Source: Lasioglossum baleicum (Eukaryota; Arthropoda; Insecta; Hymenoptera; Halictidae). From it: a stretch of DNA of 64,000 bases. The translations under genes and the position numbers were made by a program. Below the pieces are notes generated by a model. It was given only the letters and a program-made list of their open reading frames with translations, was not told the origin of the DNA and did no database searches. Position 1 is the first letter of the stretch. Each line of letters begins with the position of its first letter. Of this stretch, positions 24,076 to 38,300 are shown one piece after another. Location of the stretch: positions 4,526,001 to 4,590,000 of the forward strand of contig NC_134943.1 in the NCBI RefSeq assembly GCF_051020765.1, written 5' to 3'.

Positions 24076-27001
24076 TAAATTAAAATAGATCCGGCTGCCG
24101 GCTCGTAACCGGCAGCTCTTAACATGTTGCTAGATTTTTCCGAAATCGAAACGAATTTCTTAACGAGGCCCATTTGTCTTTGCAGAGAAGCGTATCTCAT
24201 CGTGAGAGGCTGGGACCTCCAGGATGCCAGGGGTGTGGAGGTTGCTACGTATGATGATCTATATGGTAAGTGGTAGTCCAATTAACGAGCATGCCAGCCA
24301 GTTTGATTGAATCGTTACAATCGGGAACTATGGTCTATCTTCCTCGATATTTTTCACATTTCTACTCAACTATTCTTGTTCGTTGATTAATATATTTGCC
24401 ATTTAATACTATTTGAATTTTATTTTATTTTCAAATAATCAAGGAAGACGTATGTTATAGCTAGTATTTTAATGTACTCTATTTCATCTCATTTTTGTGC
24501 TTTATTTCAATTTTAAATCACTTCCCGATGAGCTAGAAACTTGAAACTTTAAACATAGCTCAGAACTGGATAACAATGCAACATTAAGAAACAAATTTTT
24601 TTTAAAAACTGTGCGTGTAGGAGAAAAAATTTTTTAATATTAACCGTCACGCCTCGCCGCGCGACGCTCGATAGTATGTCATCACGTTCAGCGATCCCCA
24701 CTCCGCGCGCCAGCGCTCCCTACTCCGCTACGTGTTCCCACTCCGACTCCTCCCCACTCCACTGACCCACTTCGCACCGAAGGAGCTCAGTGTGGCGTTC
24801 CGTTCATTCTGTTCCATTTCGGACTCCATCAAGAGACGTCGTTTCTCGGACTCATCCCCTTTCTTGTGTTTCTATATCTTACTATTTCATACCAGTATTA
24901 CTATATCTTGCGTTCCATTTAAAAAAGACTAAAAAGTGGAAAATAAGAAATATATAAAAAAAAACTTTTTAAAAACCACGCTTATATTAAAATGCACTAA
25001 GAAGGAGAAAATAATGTTTTTCTACATACAATTTTAATGGTTGTATACAATATACAATGAAGAAAATGATATAAAAACAATTCATGATCTGTCTCAGATC
25101 ATGTCTCAGGGAATGTTTTAATACGTATCTCTCGGATGGCTAATTGGGTCATTTTTTATTAGCCAATTAAAATTATTAGTTATTCATATTACATCCACTA
25201 AGAAAATTGACTATGTTTTTGAAGAAACAGGTTTAGAAATCTATAAACAAAATATTGAAGCATACGAATTAGAGTAAATGTAGCTGTCACGACACCATCG
25301 AAAGCATACGCCGCGCGAGTAAGATTGATTTATGATTCTCCTACACTCGTTGAACGTAAATAATATGCTTCCGTGAGTGCCTTGATCTTCGAGGAAGGTT
25401 TCACTTACGCTGTATATGATTACACCGGCTAATTATTATCCACCTCGCACCAACCAGCTAAATGTTACGAACCCGATGCGATCGAAGTGGCGTCGGGCAC
25501 TATTGTGGCGGACGCGTTCGTGTATTAACGCCTGCCATAATGCAGGTACACAGACAGCGATACGAGCACGGATAGACCCACATGGAAAATGTAATTCAAT
25601 ATTGACCTAACGGTTAGCCTATATAAAGCCTGCATGGGAAACGTCTATATAGAAATTTTAATTGCGATTCCAGCGAATAGGTATCGTACGCGGACCGGAT
25701 AGAAGTTGTCGGACTTCCTGGCCACTGACTTTACGCTCGAAGTGCAGCACTTGCAATGAGAGCTTGCGCTATATTGTTTCTTTTCCGGACATTCAATGAT
25801 TTATTACAAGCTTTAATAATAGAAACGGCACCTTGCAAGAATAGTATAAGTACCTTAATAGTGTACCTTTAATAATTCGACGGATTTGAAAATAATACAA
25901 GAACATTCGTAAATTCTTCCAAAGCTTTTGCTGTTTCATAAATTAATTAATGCATAAAATTCGCGGTCTATACATGGAGGTTCATTCGGTACTGCAGTTA
26001 TTTTGTTGTTTCCTATCGCAGTATAATTGTATAAGAAGCATTCAACTATTTCGGAGAATACAATTATTGAACAGCCTCAAAAGATATTATTGCTACCAAC
26101 ATATGAATTTATTAAATCATTCTTAACCTGTCTCTTGACGCACATTTGTGCACAAAACACGAGCATCTCTAGCGGTACAATGTATTAATCAACATCTTGA
26201 TTGATCTGAAGATACGAAAGCAATTTCCACAGGTGGTAAAACTGTCCCAAAACTACGGGGCGCAACAATTTCAGAAATCCCGTGTTATCCAGCACGCTTA
26301 AAATGCCGGGACGCAAATCCGCAGCCATTACACGAGCCATTCGCAGCGCTCACGGCCGGTTCAGTCTCTTATCTGGCAGGCCCTTCCTTTCGTCGACCAA
26401 TTAAGCCGTAGATCGTGCAGCGATTCGGCCACCAATTCCGATAATGGTAGCTATAATTTCAAGTATGTTTGCTGACGCAGCGCCCGTGGATCCTTTAATT
26501 AAAGGCTAACGGGCTTAGGAGTCAAACTCTAATAAGTAAAGATACCGTTCAGAACGAGAAATCGCGAGAGCCCCGAGACAGCTGCGGCTGTCTGTCTCGC
26601 AGGCAATGCACGCGCGGGAGAGTGCATGGTGCATCGGCGGCGACTCGCTCGTTTTGAAACTCGGCTCCCAACGAGAAATTCGTCATAGTTCGATGACAAT
26701 GCGATGACGCAGCAGGAGACGCGGCAACTTACAAGCGGATATTGCCTACTCTAGGTACCGTTACGCCTGTCTTACGACCTTCTTTTCGCCTCCTCCCCGA
26801 GATGCACCTGCTTCCACGGAAAGTTATTCAGGATCCCAACCTATTGAACCCACGACGTTATACAGGGTGGTTCGCTTGTCTTTGCCACTTCTCTGGGAAC
26901 TCAAGAATGCACTGGAGAAAATGATACATACATGCAGTAAGACACTGTAGCGTCATACATTTTTCTTTTCTTCCACAACAACCTTAATCAAGAGAATATA
27001 T

Positions 27002-27329
27002 CAGGGACCATAACTGTTATAACCAAAAAGAAAAAGAGTCATAGAATAACAAGTATTTCATCGACTAAAATCGTATTGGTTACAAATAAGGATTATAAGT
27101 AACCGAAAATTTGTTCTCTTGTTGGTAAATGTTATCGATAAGAGAAATTTATTTCTCTAATAACTATTACTTCTAACCAAAAAGTATAAAAGTCGATATT
27201 TTTTAATCATTTTGTTCTTCGAATTTTTTTCTTTATATTTTGTGTACATTATCTTAAATTTCAATAATAAACTTTTTTAATGATTCTTGTCGTAGAAAAT
27301 TTTAGAATAACTGTTATTTTTGGTCCCTG
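27002..27329. mobile_element. hAT-like MITE, 328 bp, CAGGGACCA ends
   Basis: CAGGGACCA at the left is exactly inverted as TGGTCCCTG at the right, and similarity continues inward (CATAACTGTTAT against AAATAACAGTTAT when inverted). Flanking octamers GAATATAT (26,994-27,001) and TAATATAT (27,330-27,337) agree at 7 of 8, fitting an 8-bp target duplication. The interior is AT-rich and noncoding. Confidence 0.6.
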
Positions 27330-27554
27330 TAATATATTAACATTTATAAATTCTTTTAATATTTCCGCGTTTCCACGCGCTGAAATACGAATGACTTTCG
27401 TTTCTTGCGGAAAAAACTCCCAGGTTTTCGCAGGTAACTTCCTTACTAGCACATTCAACGCTGCCTGTTAGTGTGCGTCTGTGACATGCAAGCAGAGCTG
27501 ATAACGGCGGCAGGGTTCTTAAACGAATATTGCTTTGGTTTGAGTTAGGTTTGT

Positions 27555-27975
27555 CCATCGTTCATTTTATTCTATGATCTTTTTCTCGAAGACGTTTTTC
27601 TCGAAAATGCTGTACATTCAAATGTCTGCGAAAACTTCGAAAAATTTTTCTCGTAACCGAAACCACAATGACTTTAAAAATTGAAGCTTCCTCTTTACAA
27701 CGACACCTTAAAAGTTGATGTACGATTTTTTAAAGTCGTTTTATCGAGTTTTGAATAGGAGGTGTGCCGCCAACTTTAAAGTAGTATAAGTTACACCATG
27801 TTCATCGTTTTGGTTCCACAAAACAGTGAAAACAAATCGTAATCAATTTTCAAGTAGTCGTTGTAAAGAGGAGGCTTCAATCTTCAAATCTATCACAGTT
27901 TTATTTACGAGAAAAATTGTTGTTTCCTGCAAAAATCTCGGTAATTTTCAATTTCCGCGAAAAACGATAGCCGTA
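27555..27975 (+). mobile_element. Palindromic MITE, copy 1
   Basis: It starts CCATCGTTCATTTTATTCT and TTTTTCTCG. Shared inner blocks include TTGAAGCTTCCTCTTTACAA, TTGATGTACGATTTTTT and GGAGGTGTGCCGCCAACTTT. The second half is a diverged inverse of the first (AAGAGGAGGCTTCAATCTTC). A second copy lies at about 31,790-32,194 in opposite orientation. Noncoding; the right boundary is approximate. Confidence 0.6.
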
Positions 27976-30289
27976 TTTGTATTCAGCACACCAAAACGAG
28001 TAGGATGACGTGTAACAGGTGCCGAAGGCTTAGGGGAGCCAATTCGAAAGTCTCGCCGTATTATCGCGTTAGAACGAAACACACTACTGCGACAAACACT
28101 ATTGCGTCTCGCGGAGTGAGACCTCTTACTGCGGTCTCGCGCAGGAAACGCATCGCCCCTTCGCATGCTTGCTCCTTGCGAATTTATGCACTTCCGCGTC
28201 CATATTGTTCGCGCTCCGGGATTTATTATTCGTTCCGAGAAGGATGATACCCTTCCTACCACGGCGCACGCCTCGTCTCGGAAAAGTTACTCGCGGCTCT
28301 TTATACCCGCGGGGAATAACTGAACGACCGCACGATTGTCTCCAACTTTTAGATTAGAAATGACCGACTTGCCAACTTCCCGCGTTTACGGCGCACGTGA
28401 ACCAAGGAAACTTATTTCTGGGCTTCGTTTAACGAGTCCTTTAATTGCCGGAGAGACTCTTTGAATGAAGCTGCCGCGGTTCAGTCGGTGCACGTGGACG
28501 TTTCCACACCTGTGGTCTACCAATTTAAGTTGCATTGAAAGGTAATTTAGGTAGAAATTGTCATTTTATTAGTGACGAATTTTTGTAATTTGCAACAGAG
28601 GATTTAAGTAGTATGTTATTAGTAGACTACGGATTTTATGTATTTCTGGCAAAATTGGTAGAATACCAAATTAGAAAGACATTTGAAAAATCAAAGGTCA
28701 CTACGATGCCATTCTCGACATTTTAAAAGAAAAAGTACAATTTTATTTAATTTCTGCTGCTTACAGTTGACTTGGACAATTTTTATTTTGCAAACTAACA
28801 ATTTTCTAGGTCGATGGATACAGTATAACAATGTTATATTCACTTTTGTCATGAATTGCCCGTTTACAAATCTCTTTTAATTTTTCCCAAAAATTGCAAT
28901 TTCTTCATAACGATCATACTCGTCATCCAACCCTAATTGAAATAATTCATGGAGATCATAAAACAGTTACATTTTTGCAACAAATCGGGTAATAGGATTG
29001 AAACATGCACGAAATTCGTTATTGCACAATACAAGCTGCATACAAGCAGAAGGATTTCCGAGGAACATTCGAAGAAGCATCTTCGGAATTCGAAGTACGC
29101 TCATTATTCCCTAGAAAATCCTCTGACGATCAATCGGGAAGAGCAGGGACATAGTCGGATGCTGGCCGACTATTCATGCGAATCTTTGATCCTCAAATAA
29201 TAATGCGGGGCATCGACGGAAAAGTAAAACGACGATTTTCTAATATGAGCAACCGATGGAATCTTTATTGGTATCCGCTCGATAGAACGTGACACAAAGA
29301 AATAGAAGCTTGTCTTGAGCAGAGAGACGGTGCATAAGCGGGCACGGTGGAAGCTATTTCCGCGTGTCACGAAGAGTACAATCGGGCACAGAGACGGGCA
29401 TTAGTATTCGAATGCCAGAAGAGCCACGATGGGAAACTCACCTACCGGCGTGCCTCACGTTCGAGTAACTCGGAATACTGATACATTCGCCGTTGTAACG
29501 AACTGCTGTGAAATCGTAAAGCCTGTATCCCCGCGAATTGCTCCGGTCTGGTCCGTGTAATATAAATATCGTTCGCCATTCATTTCACGTGCGGAAGCGT
29601 AAGCGTATTGTCTTGCGTTGATAAATAGCGGAGATAAAATCGCGACCGTCGCCGTTCCAAGAATTTTCCTACTTTTTTCTTCGACTGGACCATTTGTTAT
29701 GGTGTGCGGCACAAATTCGAGCCAGTTGCGTAGATTCACGTGGTAATAGCACGACAAATGCTTCTTTTCTTCATAATTAATATCATTAACAACACTGGAG
29801 GAGTTTTTCGTTCACATTAGTGGTTCCAGGTAGATCCTCCAATTTAGATTCGAATAAAAATTGTGCAGAATTAAAATGAATTTAGTCTTGTTATTTTTAT
29901 ATAGGAACGCATACTAAAACTTTCGCTAGGACTCGGCAAGATTAGTGCTAACAATAATAATAGTATCGCAAATCAATTTTTTTCTCCGTAGCCAAATCAG
30001 AAGCAAAAAGAATTCATAGGCAATTGTATTATTAATAGCAATAGAAGAATTTTCTTTTCCATGACAGGTGATGGTTAAACGTCGGGTCCAGATTATGCTA
30101 CTTTTCCTTAGAAAATGGTTTACAAGTAAACGCGATGTTAAACAGAAATTGATGAGTTAATTATGAGATTGTTGAATCTCTACGAAATGTGGTACTGCGG
30201 TACATAATTTAATTCCGTGCTGGTTGTCTTGAAACTAATGGTAGAACCAAGCAAACGAGCATTTTAGCACGTAGCACACTTTAAACATA

Positions 30290-30413
30290 TTAACTCTTTC
30301 ACAGTTTAGTCTGGCAGCGCCTCGAACAAGACGGCGCGTCACGTGCTGTGTACTTATGCATTTTTACAGCAGTAGCTACATTAGTACACGTGAATGGGCC
30401 TGTGAAAGATTTA
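30290..30413. mobile_element. Decayed TTAA-type MITE
   Basis: TTAA then CTCTTTCACAG at 30,290-30,304 is inverted as CTGTGAAAGA then TTTA at about 30,400-30,413. The right target site has lost the exact TTAA. It is short and weakly supported. Confidence 0.3.
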
Positions 30414-31789
30414 TATATGAACGAGCAAACTTCGTGGCATGCTACTCTATTTTCCGTGTAGCACACTGTGTTCCATCTTTGGGAAATGTATTCTCTTAAT
30501 TTTCATGAAAAACAATATATGGATCATGCGACAACAAATCAACAGATGTTCCTTGTTCATTTATTTCAATGGCCCATGAAAGCATCCAGAAACGAACGAC
30601 AATTTTCTTGACTATGATAAAAGTAAAATAAACCACAAACATCGACTTCACTGCGTCACCAGTGAACAAATATTATTCCATAAAAAATAGGCCAATTAAC
30701 ATCATTATACTATTCCACGTCAGTTGAGGCAGAAGTATCGAAAGAGGAGCCAAATAGCCAATTAGAATCACAGTGCAAAAGATATTATTTCCACGATATA
30801 TTAACGAGTCGACAGCTGCATTGTAACTATGTAACAAACATCGAACAAAGGACTGTTTCTTCAGAAAGGATGCCAACTATTTTTATATTGTGTTGACGCA
30901 TAAACATGAAGACCAGAAATTTATGAGAGAGGCGTGAATTCTTTTATAAGGGTTAAACCCAGCAATGTAACTCATCGATCCGGGGTATGGACGAAGTGAA
31001 TCTGCGTGAATCCTCATTTGCCTACAATTCCCGGTGATGATCATCTGAAACCGTTGTCTGCGGACTGTTCGATGCTCGATACCGGGAGCGACGAAGGCAT
31101 GAATCGAGTCTCGGCAAGACTCGATGCTCGAGGAAAAACAAGGCTCGGTCCGCGACAGCACGTAGCTGGAGACGCACACACAGGCGCGTCCCGGGCCGGT
31201 GCGTATGCCAGGTGCGTAATCATTTCTAATGAAACGTTGTCATTTAACAGTGCGATTGTAAGAGCGCAGAAACTTGTTTTCACTTGCGCGAAAAACGGCA
31301 ACCGTTAATGCAGCGGTAAAGACGCCTCTCCCGTTACAGCATTGCTTGAGCACCGGCGACGTACACGCGGGGAACACCTTCCTTCAGCGACGCGCTCTGG
31401 CTCAGCCTAGCGAGCTAACGCGTACGTGTCGCAGATTTTCTGCGGCTCTCATTCTTCGTGTGAGTGGACGCGAGTTCGAGGTAATACGCCCAAAGACGTA
31501 CCTGAAGAATGCACGCAGAGCAGAGACATTTCTAGAAATCCTCGGGACAAACACGCCTAATCTCCCACGGCCTGCACCGGAGCTCCGCGAGATCTCCTGC
31601 CATCCGAGGTTCTAGGATCGCTGGCTCTCGACAGCCGTGACACTGTGTCGTCCGCGAAAAAAAACCACCGCCACCGTAACGAGAATGTTACACCGACTTC
31701 GAAATTCCGGCTGTTCAAGGAATCCACCACACCTCCCATGACGCCGCGAATTCTGACCTACCCTAATCGCACTGAAGACCTATTTATCC

Positions 31790-32194
31790 TCAAAAATACT
31801 CCAAATTCAAACGTCTCTCCAAAAACTTCCACAAATTTTTATCGTAAATGAAACTGCCACAGATTTAAAGATTGAAGCCTCTTCTTTACAATGACCCTTT
31901 AAAAATTGATGTACGATTTTTTTTTCGCTGTTTCTTGGAACAAAAACAACGAACAAGCTCGATCATGTGGAGCCCTCATGATCTAACTTGCATTACTGTA
32001 AAGTTGGCGGTACACCTCCCATTCAAAGGTCGATAAAACGACAAATCAATCAATTTTTAAAGTGTCGTTGTCAAAAGGAAGATTCAATTTTTAAGTCTAT
32101 AGTGGTTGTGGTGAAAAAGAAAATCATTTTTCAATGTTTTCGTACACGTTTGAATGTATAGCTTTTCCGAGAAAAAGAATAAAATGAACGATGG
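31790..32194 (-). mobile_element. Palindromic MITE, copy 2 (inverted relative to copy 1)
   Basis: It ends CGAGAAAAAGAATAAAATGA then ACGATGG, the inverse of the start of copy 1. It shares TTGATGTACGATTTTTTT, AAGTTGGCGGTACACCTCCC (inverted) and TTGAAGCCTCTTCTTTACAA with copy 1. Both arms of its own palindrome are visible. The left boundary is approximate. No coding frame. Confidence 0.6.
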
Positions 32195-35100
32195 ATTGTA
32201 AAACTAGGGGCTTCTAGCTGTAAAACGAATCCCAATTTGTTGCCGTATGATCATTTTTTACGGAGTTAAATCACAGTGTGAATATAGGAAATTTTTCGAC
32301 AATCTGATATTCCAAAATGTATTTAATAGTTCAATAGTTACTTAATAGTTAATCTAATAGTTCGATAGAAAACGCATTTGCGCGAGATAGCACACACACA
32401 CACAAACCACGGACTAACTGAATCTCCATTGCTCATAAATAGTTTACACTAAAAACTCGAATAACGGGGCACTTTATATTCAATCTGGATAGCTATGTTT
32501 CGGTATTTTATGCGATAAATCGATGGTCCGCATAACTCGATGGAACCTATAAGACAGATGAGATCGCCGAAGATTAAAGCGCAGCCATAGTCGGCTAGGT
32601 CTTACGATTAAAGGATACAATCTAAGTTTCACGGGGCAGCGTGCCAGTGTTGAGCGAATCTGATAATATAACAGGATGGTAGAGGCCTTCAGTATAGTTA
32701 CCTAGATCTGTATAATCGTTATAAAAATTTTACGAGGTTAGTGACGCTCTGATAATCAAGACTCCGCTCACGGTGGAGGAGTATCCTGATTGTGAATTCT
32801 CTGCATCTATGGCGCCTGTGCTATATGTACAACGTCTATTATATTCCCACTGGATGAAGTAATTACGGGATGAGAGAATTACCGACTTGTATTTTTTTAA
32901 TCTGATACTTCGGATAAGTATAGAATAAATATAGATAATGGGGTATTTACATTCTTCGTGATACGCTTCGGAGAATGATTTTACGGGATAAGTGTAATTA
33001 AATTGAAGAAAGTAGTGTATTGCGAGTATAGAGGAGAGTAATTATGGGACAAGTTTGCAGGATTGCAGTACATAATACTCTTTGAAGTAGTCTGTGAATT
33101 GGGGTCATGTTTAGTAATGTGTGCGAACTCTAACTGGGGTCAATGCAATTTGTTGAGACATCCGTTCCTTTTCTTTTGTTATTTCAACGTTATTATAATA
33201 ATTGTAAGGAGATTGTGAAAAATTTATTTTGGCGATACAGAATATTACTAACATTCATATATCATGTTACTGGTCACAATCTGGTAAAAGTTAGTTGATT
33301 ATTAATCATCATACACTCTTCAGGATACTTTGGAAAGGCTACCTTAAATGATTTATAAAAGATGTTATAGTATACTTCATTAACATCATGCTTCATTACA
33401 TCTCAATATCGATAGGAAACGAGTTAGAGAATCCAATTACCAACACTTTTATGAGTATACGAGGATAATGAAACAGACACGCAAAGTATCTGTTCTTACA
33501 CTCCCCATAAACAGTGCCAATTAAATAGTTGATAGTCGTGATCAGTAACAGATTCGGAAAAATCAGATGTAATGAACATCAATTGAGATTAACACTTAAA
33601 TCGAACGCGCTTTGCTTATCTGTGTTCCATCACGATCCCTATTTTATGAATCCATTTCCGCAAGAATGCGAGACATCTTAAGCACGCCTCGAAGAGATAG
33701 TTAACAACTGCTGTAATAGATGCGGTATCGTTCATTACACGTACCGTTCAATGCATAGGAGGTTCCCTGTCGTGAATCTCGAAGTTATTATCGTGTATAC
33801 ACCCACTACAAGCCACCACCACCATGTAGATCATGCGTGAGATGAGTCGTGCGCTGCGGTGGAGGCAGTGCAACACGAAAATGAAAAAAGAATGACAGTC
33901 TTTCAAGCGGCTTCTTGCCAACGAGCAGGAAACGAACGAGATGCAAATCACGTTACGGCTACAAAACCACTGGGCACAAGACCTTCTCGCGGTTGTATCT
34001 CCCAACAAAGCTCCTCAAGGGTGAGATATCTCCGACGGTATCCGCAATTTCGCATATCTTTATATTGTAACTGCGGCCATAACTGTCTCATTTCACTTAT
34101 TGTAAATCGCGCCGGCAATATAGTCGTAGCCACGATGTATTACGTGATTACAGCTTTACGATCGACGGGGACTGTAAAAATGTCCGGCGATTTTTACGGA
34201 CACCATCTCTCGATCCTCAACATTCCCCGATCCTTGCTCAGGCTTCTCATTAAATGTTTCGTGGCGAATCGTGTACTATTGTTTTTCAAATGTAGCCGAG
34301 AAAATCAATATTCCATTAATTCAGGAATTGTTGATTCATTTCCAAGCGTTGAAGAAAATATAATAATTTTTATTGTTATCGTACTGCTTCACTGGTTTTA
34401 TATGATTCATACTGTCGTACTCATTCTTTCCGCATACTTCAAATAAAGAATAAACCTACGGTAAATTCAGTCATGAAAAGACGTTTCAATTTTGGAAAAT
34501 TAATATTCAGTGGCTCCTTTTCAGTGACGTTCCGAAACAAGTAAGGAACTGTCTCCATAACACGATACCCTACATCCTTCCGATCGCAGTATTCCACATA
34601 CACTTCCCGAACCATCAATTTAGTAGGTCAGCGGCATGCTGATAGCCATCCATCTTGCGATTTCACGCTCGATAGTTTAATGAAATCACGGCGGGATGCA
34701 GCAGGATACCTACTCCGTACAGATACAGACATAAACCACGAAGAATTTCCAAACTTGTAATAAATTTTGACACAATGGTCTGACCGCCGTTGACGGCCGC
34801 TATAACGAGTGATTTACGCGCGTAACTTTCGGACGGCTGAAGGATATTCATAGAAGAGTGCCGCGCGAACGGGAGCCAGCTGGAAAGACGTAAGAGTCGT
34901 TAAATTAATGGATACGATGAAAAAATTAGAAACGGAACAACCCGATAGCCCTGACATCTTATAAATTAATGAGTATATTTGGTCCTCGGGGTTGAACGTG
35001 GCCACTTAACCCTCTGCAGTCCGAAGTGTATTTTCTTGTTTATTTCAGAACTTGCTGCAAAATTATATAATTCGATTATATTCCCAAAGGTAGCTTTGCT

Positions 35101-35383
35101 AGGCTATGTAGAGCAGCTAAGAAGTTGTGCAGTATCAGATGTGGGGTCGTATTTAGGAAGTTAGTGATCTTGGTTAAGTTTCTGTTGAAGGATCTATTAA
35201 AAAATCCTTTGCAAATCTTATGACATAATCGAAGTTGGCTAAGGGTGTAAAATACGATTGCTAAGAGGACTGGTATTAAGCATTTATCTCAAAACCAGAG
35301 GTCTCATCAGCCCGCATCAGAGTTTTCATGATTTCTACATAACAGCCACACGAAATTTCTAACAAGTCCGTTTGAATGTGCAG

Positions 35384-38300
35384 GTGGTTGGCTTGAAGAG
35401 AGTCGGTAGCAGCAGCGACATTTGGCCGCTGGAGAGGCCAGAAGGGATGCCAGCCATACAATCCCTCGAAGTGATGTGCGGAAAGGATCACATGGACGTG
35501 CACCTCTCGTTCTCCCAACCCTTCGAGGGCATAGTCTCATCCAAGGGCCAGCACGCTGATCCGCGATGCGTCTACGTCCCACCTTCGACCGGGCAGACTT
35601 TCTTCTCCTTTCGAATAGCCTACGCGAGGTAAGACCGTGGGATTCCCATTGATTCGCCGGACCGTATCTATCTAGGGGAACATCTTTATGGCCAGGATCT
35701 ATACAGCATGACTTGCTCGCAGGATTTAAGGCGCGTGGAATCGTTCATGGCCGCGATCGATCGCGCCTCGCTATTTATCGTTGCCTCTTGATAGCGCTGT
35801 TCACGACTTTATGATTCCAGATTGCGTGCAATTTGATAAGGTCTTCAGGCTAACTAGAAATTATTTGACGTCCCAGTAATTGTTTCAGATTGGTTCCCTC
35901 GTCTGTTGATTCCTCCAATTAAAATAGATTACAAAACAATTGTTGTATGTCTTGAAAGATCACTTCTTTTTTTGCAACTGTGTTCCTTCGTATAATAATT
36001 AGTTATAGGGAATGTAACAATGTAGTTAAACTCTGAAGTCAGGAACTTAAAAAAGGTTTGCTCGTAGATGCGGTACCAAACCGGACATGCATGGTCAGTT
36101 CTACGAGAACACCGTTGTCGTGCAGTATGACAAAGATCTGCTGGAGGTCTGGGACGAGGCCAAACGACTGCGATGCGAATGGTTCAACGATTACGAGAAA
36201 ACAGCCTCGAAACCGCCAATGGTCATCGCGGATCTCGACGTAATACAATTGGACTTCAGAGGTATACCTTTCCACTCTCTTGCTATCCTCACTCATTGCC
36301 AGTACCACCATCGTACACTATAGACAAGATAAATCTTTCCATGAAAGTCAGAGAAAAACCGCAGATGTTTATTACAAAAATGGCGCAAGTCATATAATCC
36401 ATTTTCAGATGTGCTATTAAACCGAACAGACAAATATTGACTTGCACCACTTTTGCACTGACCGGCTCGTGTATAGATACGCGCACAAGGACTCTAAATA
36501 GACGTCTTCAAAAATACACGAGTCCCCTCGGAATGCTAAGACTTTAATGCGCCCTCGTCTCTATGCGACAACTAAAAAATCTCTGAACACGCTGCGCGGT
36601 GCGGATATAAATCTGGTAGACACGATCGTAAAGAGTCTTCGGATGACAAAAGACAGCATTGTGAATCGAACGAGCGCGCATTAGAGCAATCGCGAGGCAC
36701 TCGGAGTTGAATGAACGCTCCGGTGGTTTACGTCAGCCACATTTTACCGTGTACAAGTCCATGGACACGTAGCGGATAGGAGAAACGATGATCCCTGGCG
36801 CAAAGAGTTTAATACGAGGTAAATGATGGTACCGTACACGGTAACTCGTGCACTCGTGGTTGACCACAGGTGGAACCGCAGCCGCGCCACTTAATTTCAA
36901 TTTATGCAACACGTATAAATTGCACCTGGCACGGCGTGCCTAGAAAGCAGCCCGCCACACGGCCCTCTCCTACCTTTAGGGCACAAATACGAGACCGTGC
37001 TATTCTATCGATATTGCAGGCGACAACGTGGATTGCTGGATGGAAATTCAACACGGCAAGGGACCATGGGCGCCACCGGTTTCCGGAATAGTACCATTGG
37101 GCTCCACGCTCACCCTGGTCGTCGCCATTAACGATTACCGAGGTAACGAGCACACACCTTTTCCAACGGTCCAACAGTCCTCCAAACTTTGTTTCTTCAC
37201 TGCAGGCTGATTCTCTAGTTAGTGAACTCGAAAGCTCTGGCTACAGTTAACTGTCTGTGACGAGGCCGATATCGCAGATAGAAAGAGTCACTCTGCGATT
37301 GAAAAAGGAAGCTTTTCGATCTGGGTCTCTGCTATTTGGACTCGGTAGTAAAACTACGTAGCAAACCTTGCCTTAGATGCTGTTTCAAAAATGTTCTTTT
37401 ACTATATTTTCAATATTTTCTGGTTCGGTATTGGTGTCCATTCTTGAACAGCAGCTGCTTAAACATTGAACTGGCTAACTAACTGCTTAAAAATTGAACT
37501 AACGACGCTTAAGTGTAGCCGAATATACATTGTCGTCTAGAGAATCATCTTGTATGTGCAATCGGCCAAGAAATTGGGCACTAAGTACATTTCTTCGTTG
37601 ACTCGGTGCAGGAGAATTCGACATGCGTGTTAAATCGTGCGTGGCCTCGGATGGCGGCGGACACACGATACAGCTCAGTGATGAGTTCGGATGCGTGCTC
37701 AGGCCGAAGATGATCAGCCGATTCCTGAAGGCCAGAGGCTCCGATGATCGGGCGACAGTCATCACTTACGCCTTCTTCCACGCGTTCAAGTTCCCGGACG
37801 CGTTGAGCGTACACATCAAGTGCAAGGTAAACGACGCGACGGTCTGTAATACGTAGTGGATCGAATTAGTCATAATCGAGAAGCAATTTATCACCAACAA
37901 AGCAAAAATCGTTTGCAAATCATCATCATTCTTAAGATCTTTGTCTTAAATCACTCATGTTTGTCATAACTACATAAAGATCCGCAGTGTAATTATTATA
38001 TCGAAGGTGTTTCGTTATTCATTTTAAAAACTGATGTCTCTGCACATGTTAATCCTCGTTTTCCATTAACTTCATTTGTTCTTTAGTGTGAAATTTGTAA
38101 AATATAATGGAAAGAAAGAAAGAGAAAAAATCACGTAACACTTATGACGAAACACCTACATGAAAATCTGATTACGAGCGGACACGTAATGCGTTGCTTC
38201 GTGGGTTGCCCATGAAGCTGACAAGCGAATGTTAAGTGTCTGTCAGTGTGATTTAGTCAATTTGCTCAGCGAACGATAAAAAAGTGTTAGATTGATTATG

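Larger units (their letters stand above)
22656..35383. other. Putative 12.7-kb intron or 5' flank, rich in repeats
   Basis: If the candidate first exon is right, this is the first intron. It holds a tRNA-like element (23,990-24,075), a hairpin (24,094-24,116), a hAT-type MITE (27,002-27,329), two copies of a palindromic MITE (27,555 and 31,790) and a decayed TTAA element (about 30,290-30,413). An 80-bp stretch at 24,186-24,265 has good splice signals but cannot join in frame. The open 195-codon frame at 33,859-34,446 resembles no known protein. Confidence 0.4.

Noticed and set aside
24186..24265. Well-formed 80-base exon candidate (TTTGCAG acceptor, GTAAGT donor)
   Set aside because: Its only open frame needs phase 2 in and leaves phase 1 out, which cannot join to the candidate exon at 22,655 or to 35,384. 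The other frames contain stops.
33859..34446. 195-codon open frame on the plus strand
   Set aside because: Composition changes midway, there is no known family, and it lies in repeat-rich putative intron. Kept only as a curiosity.
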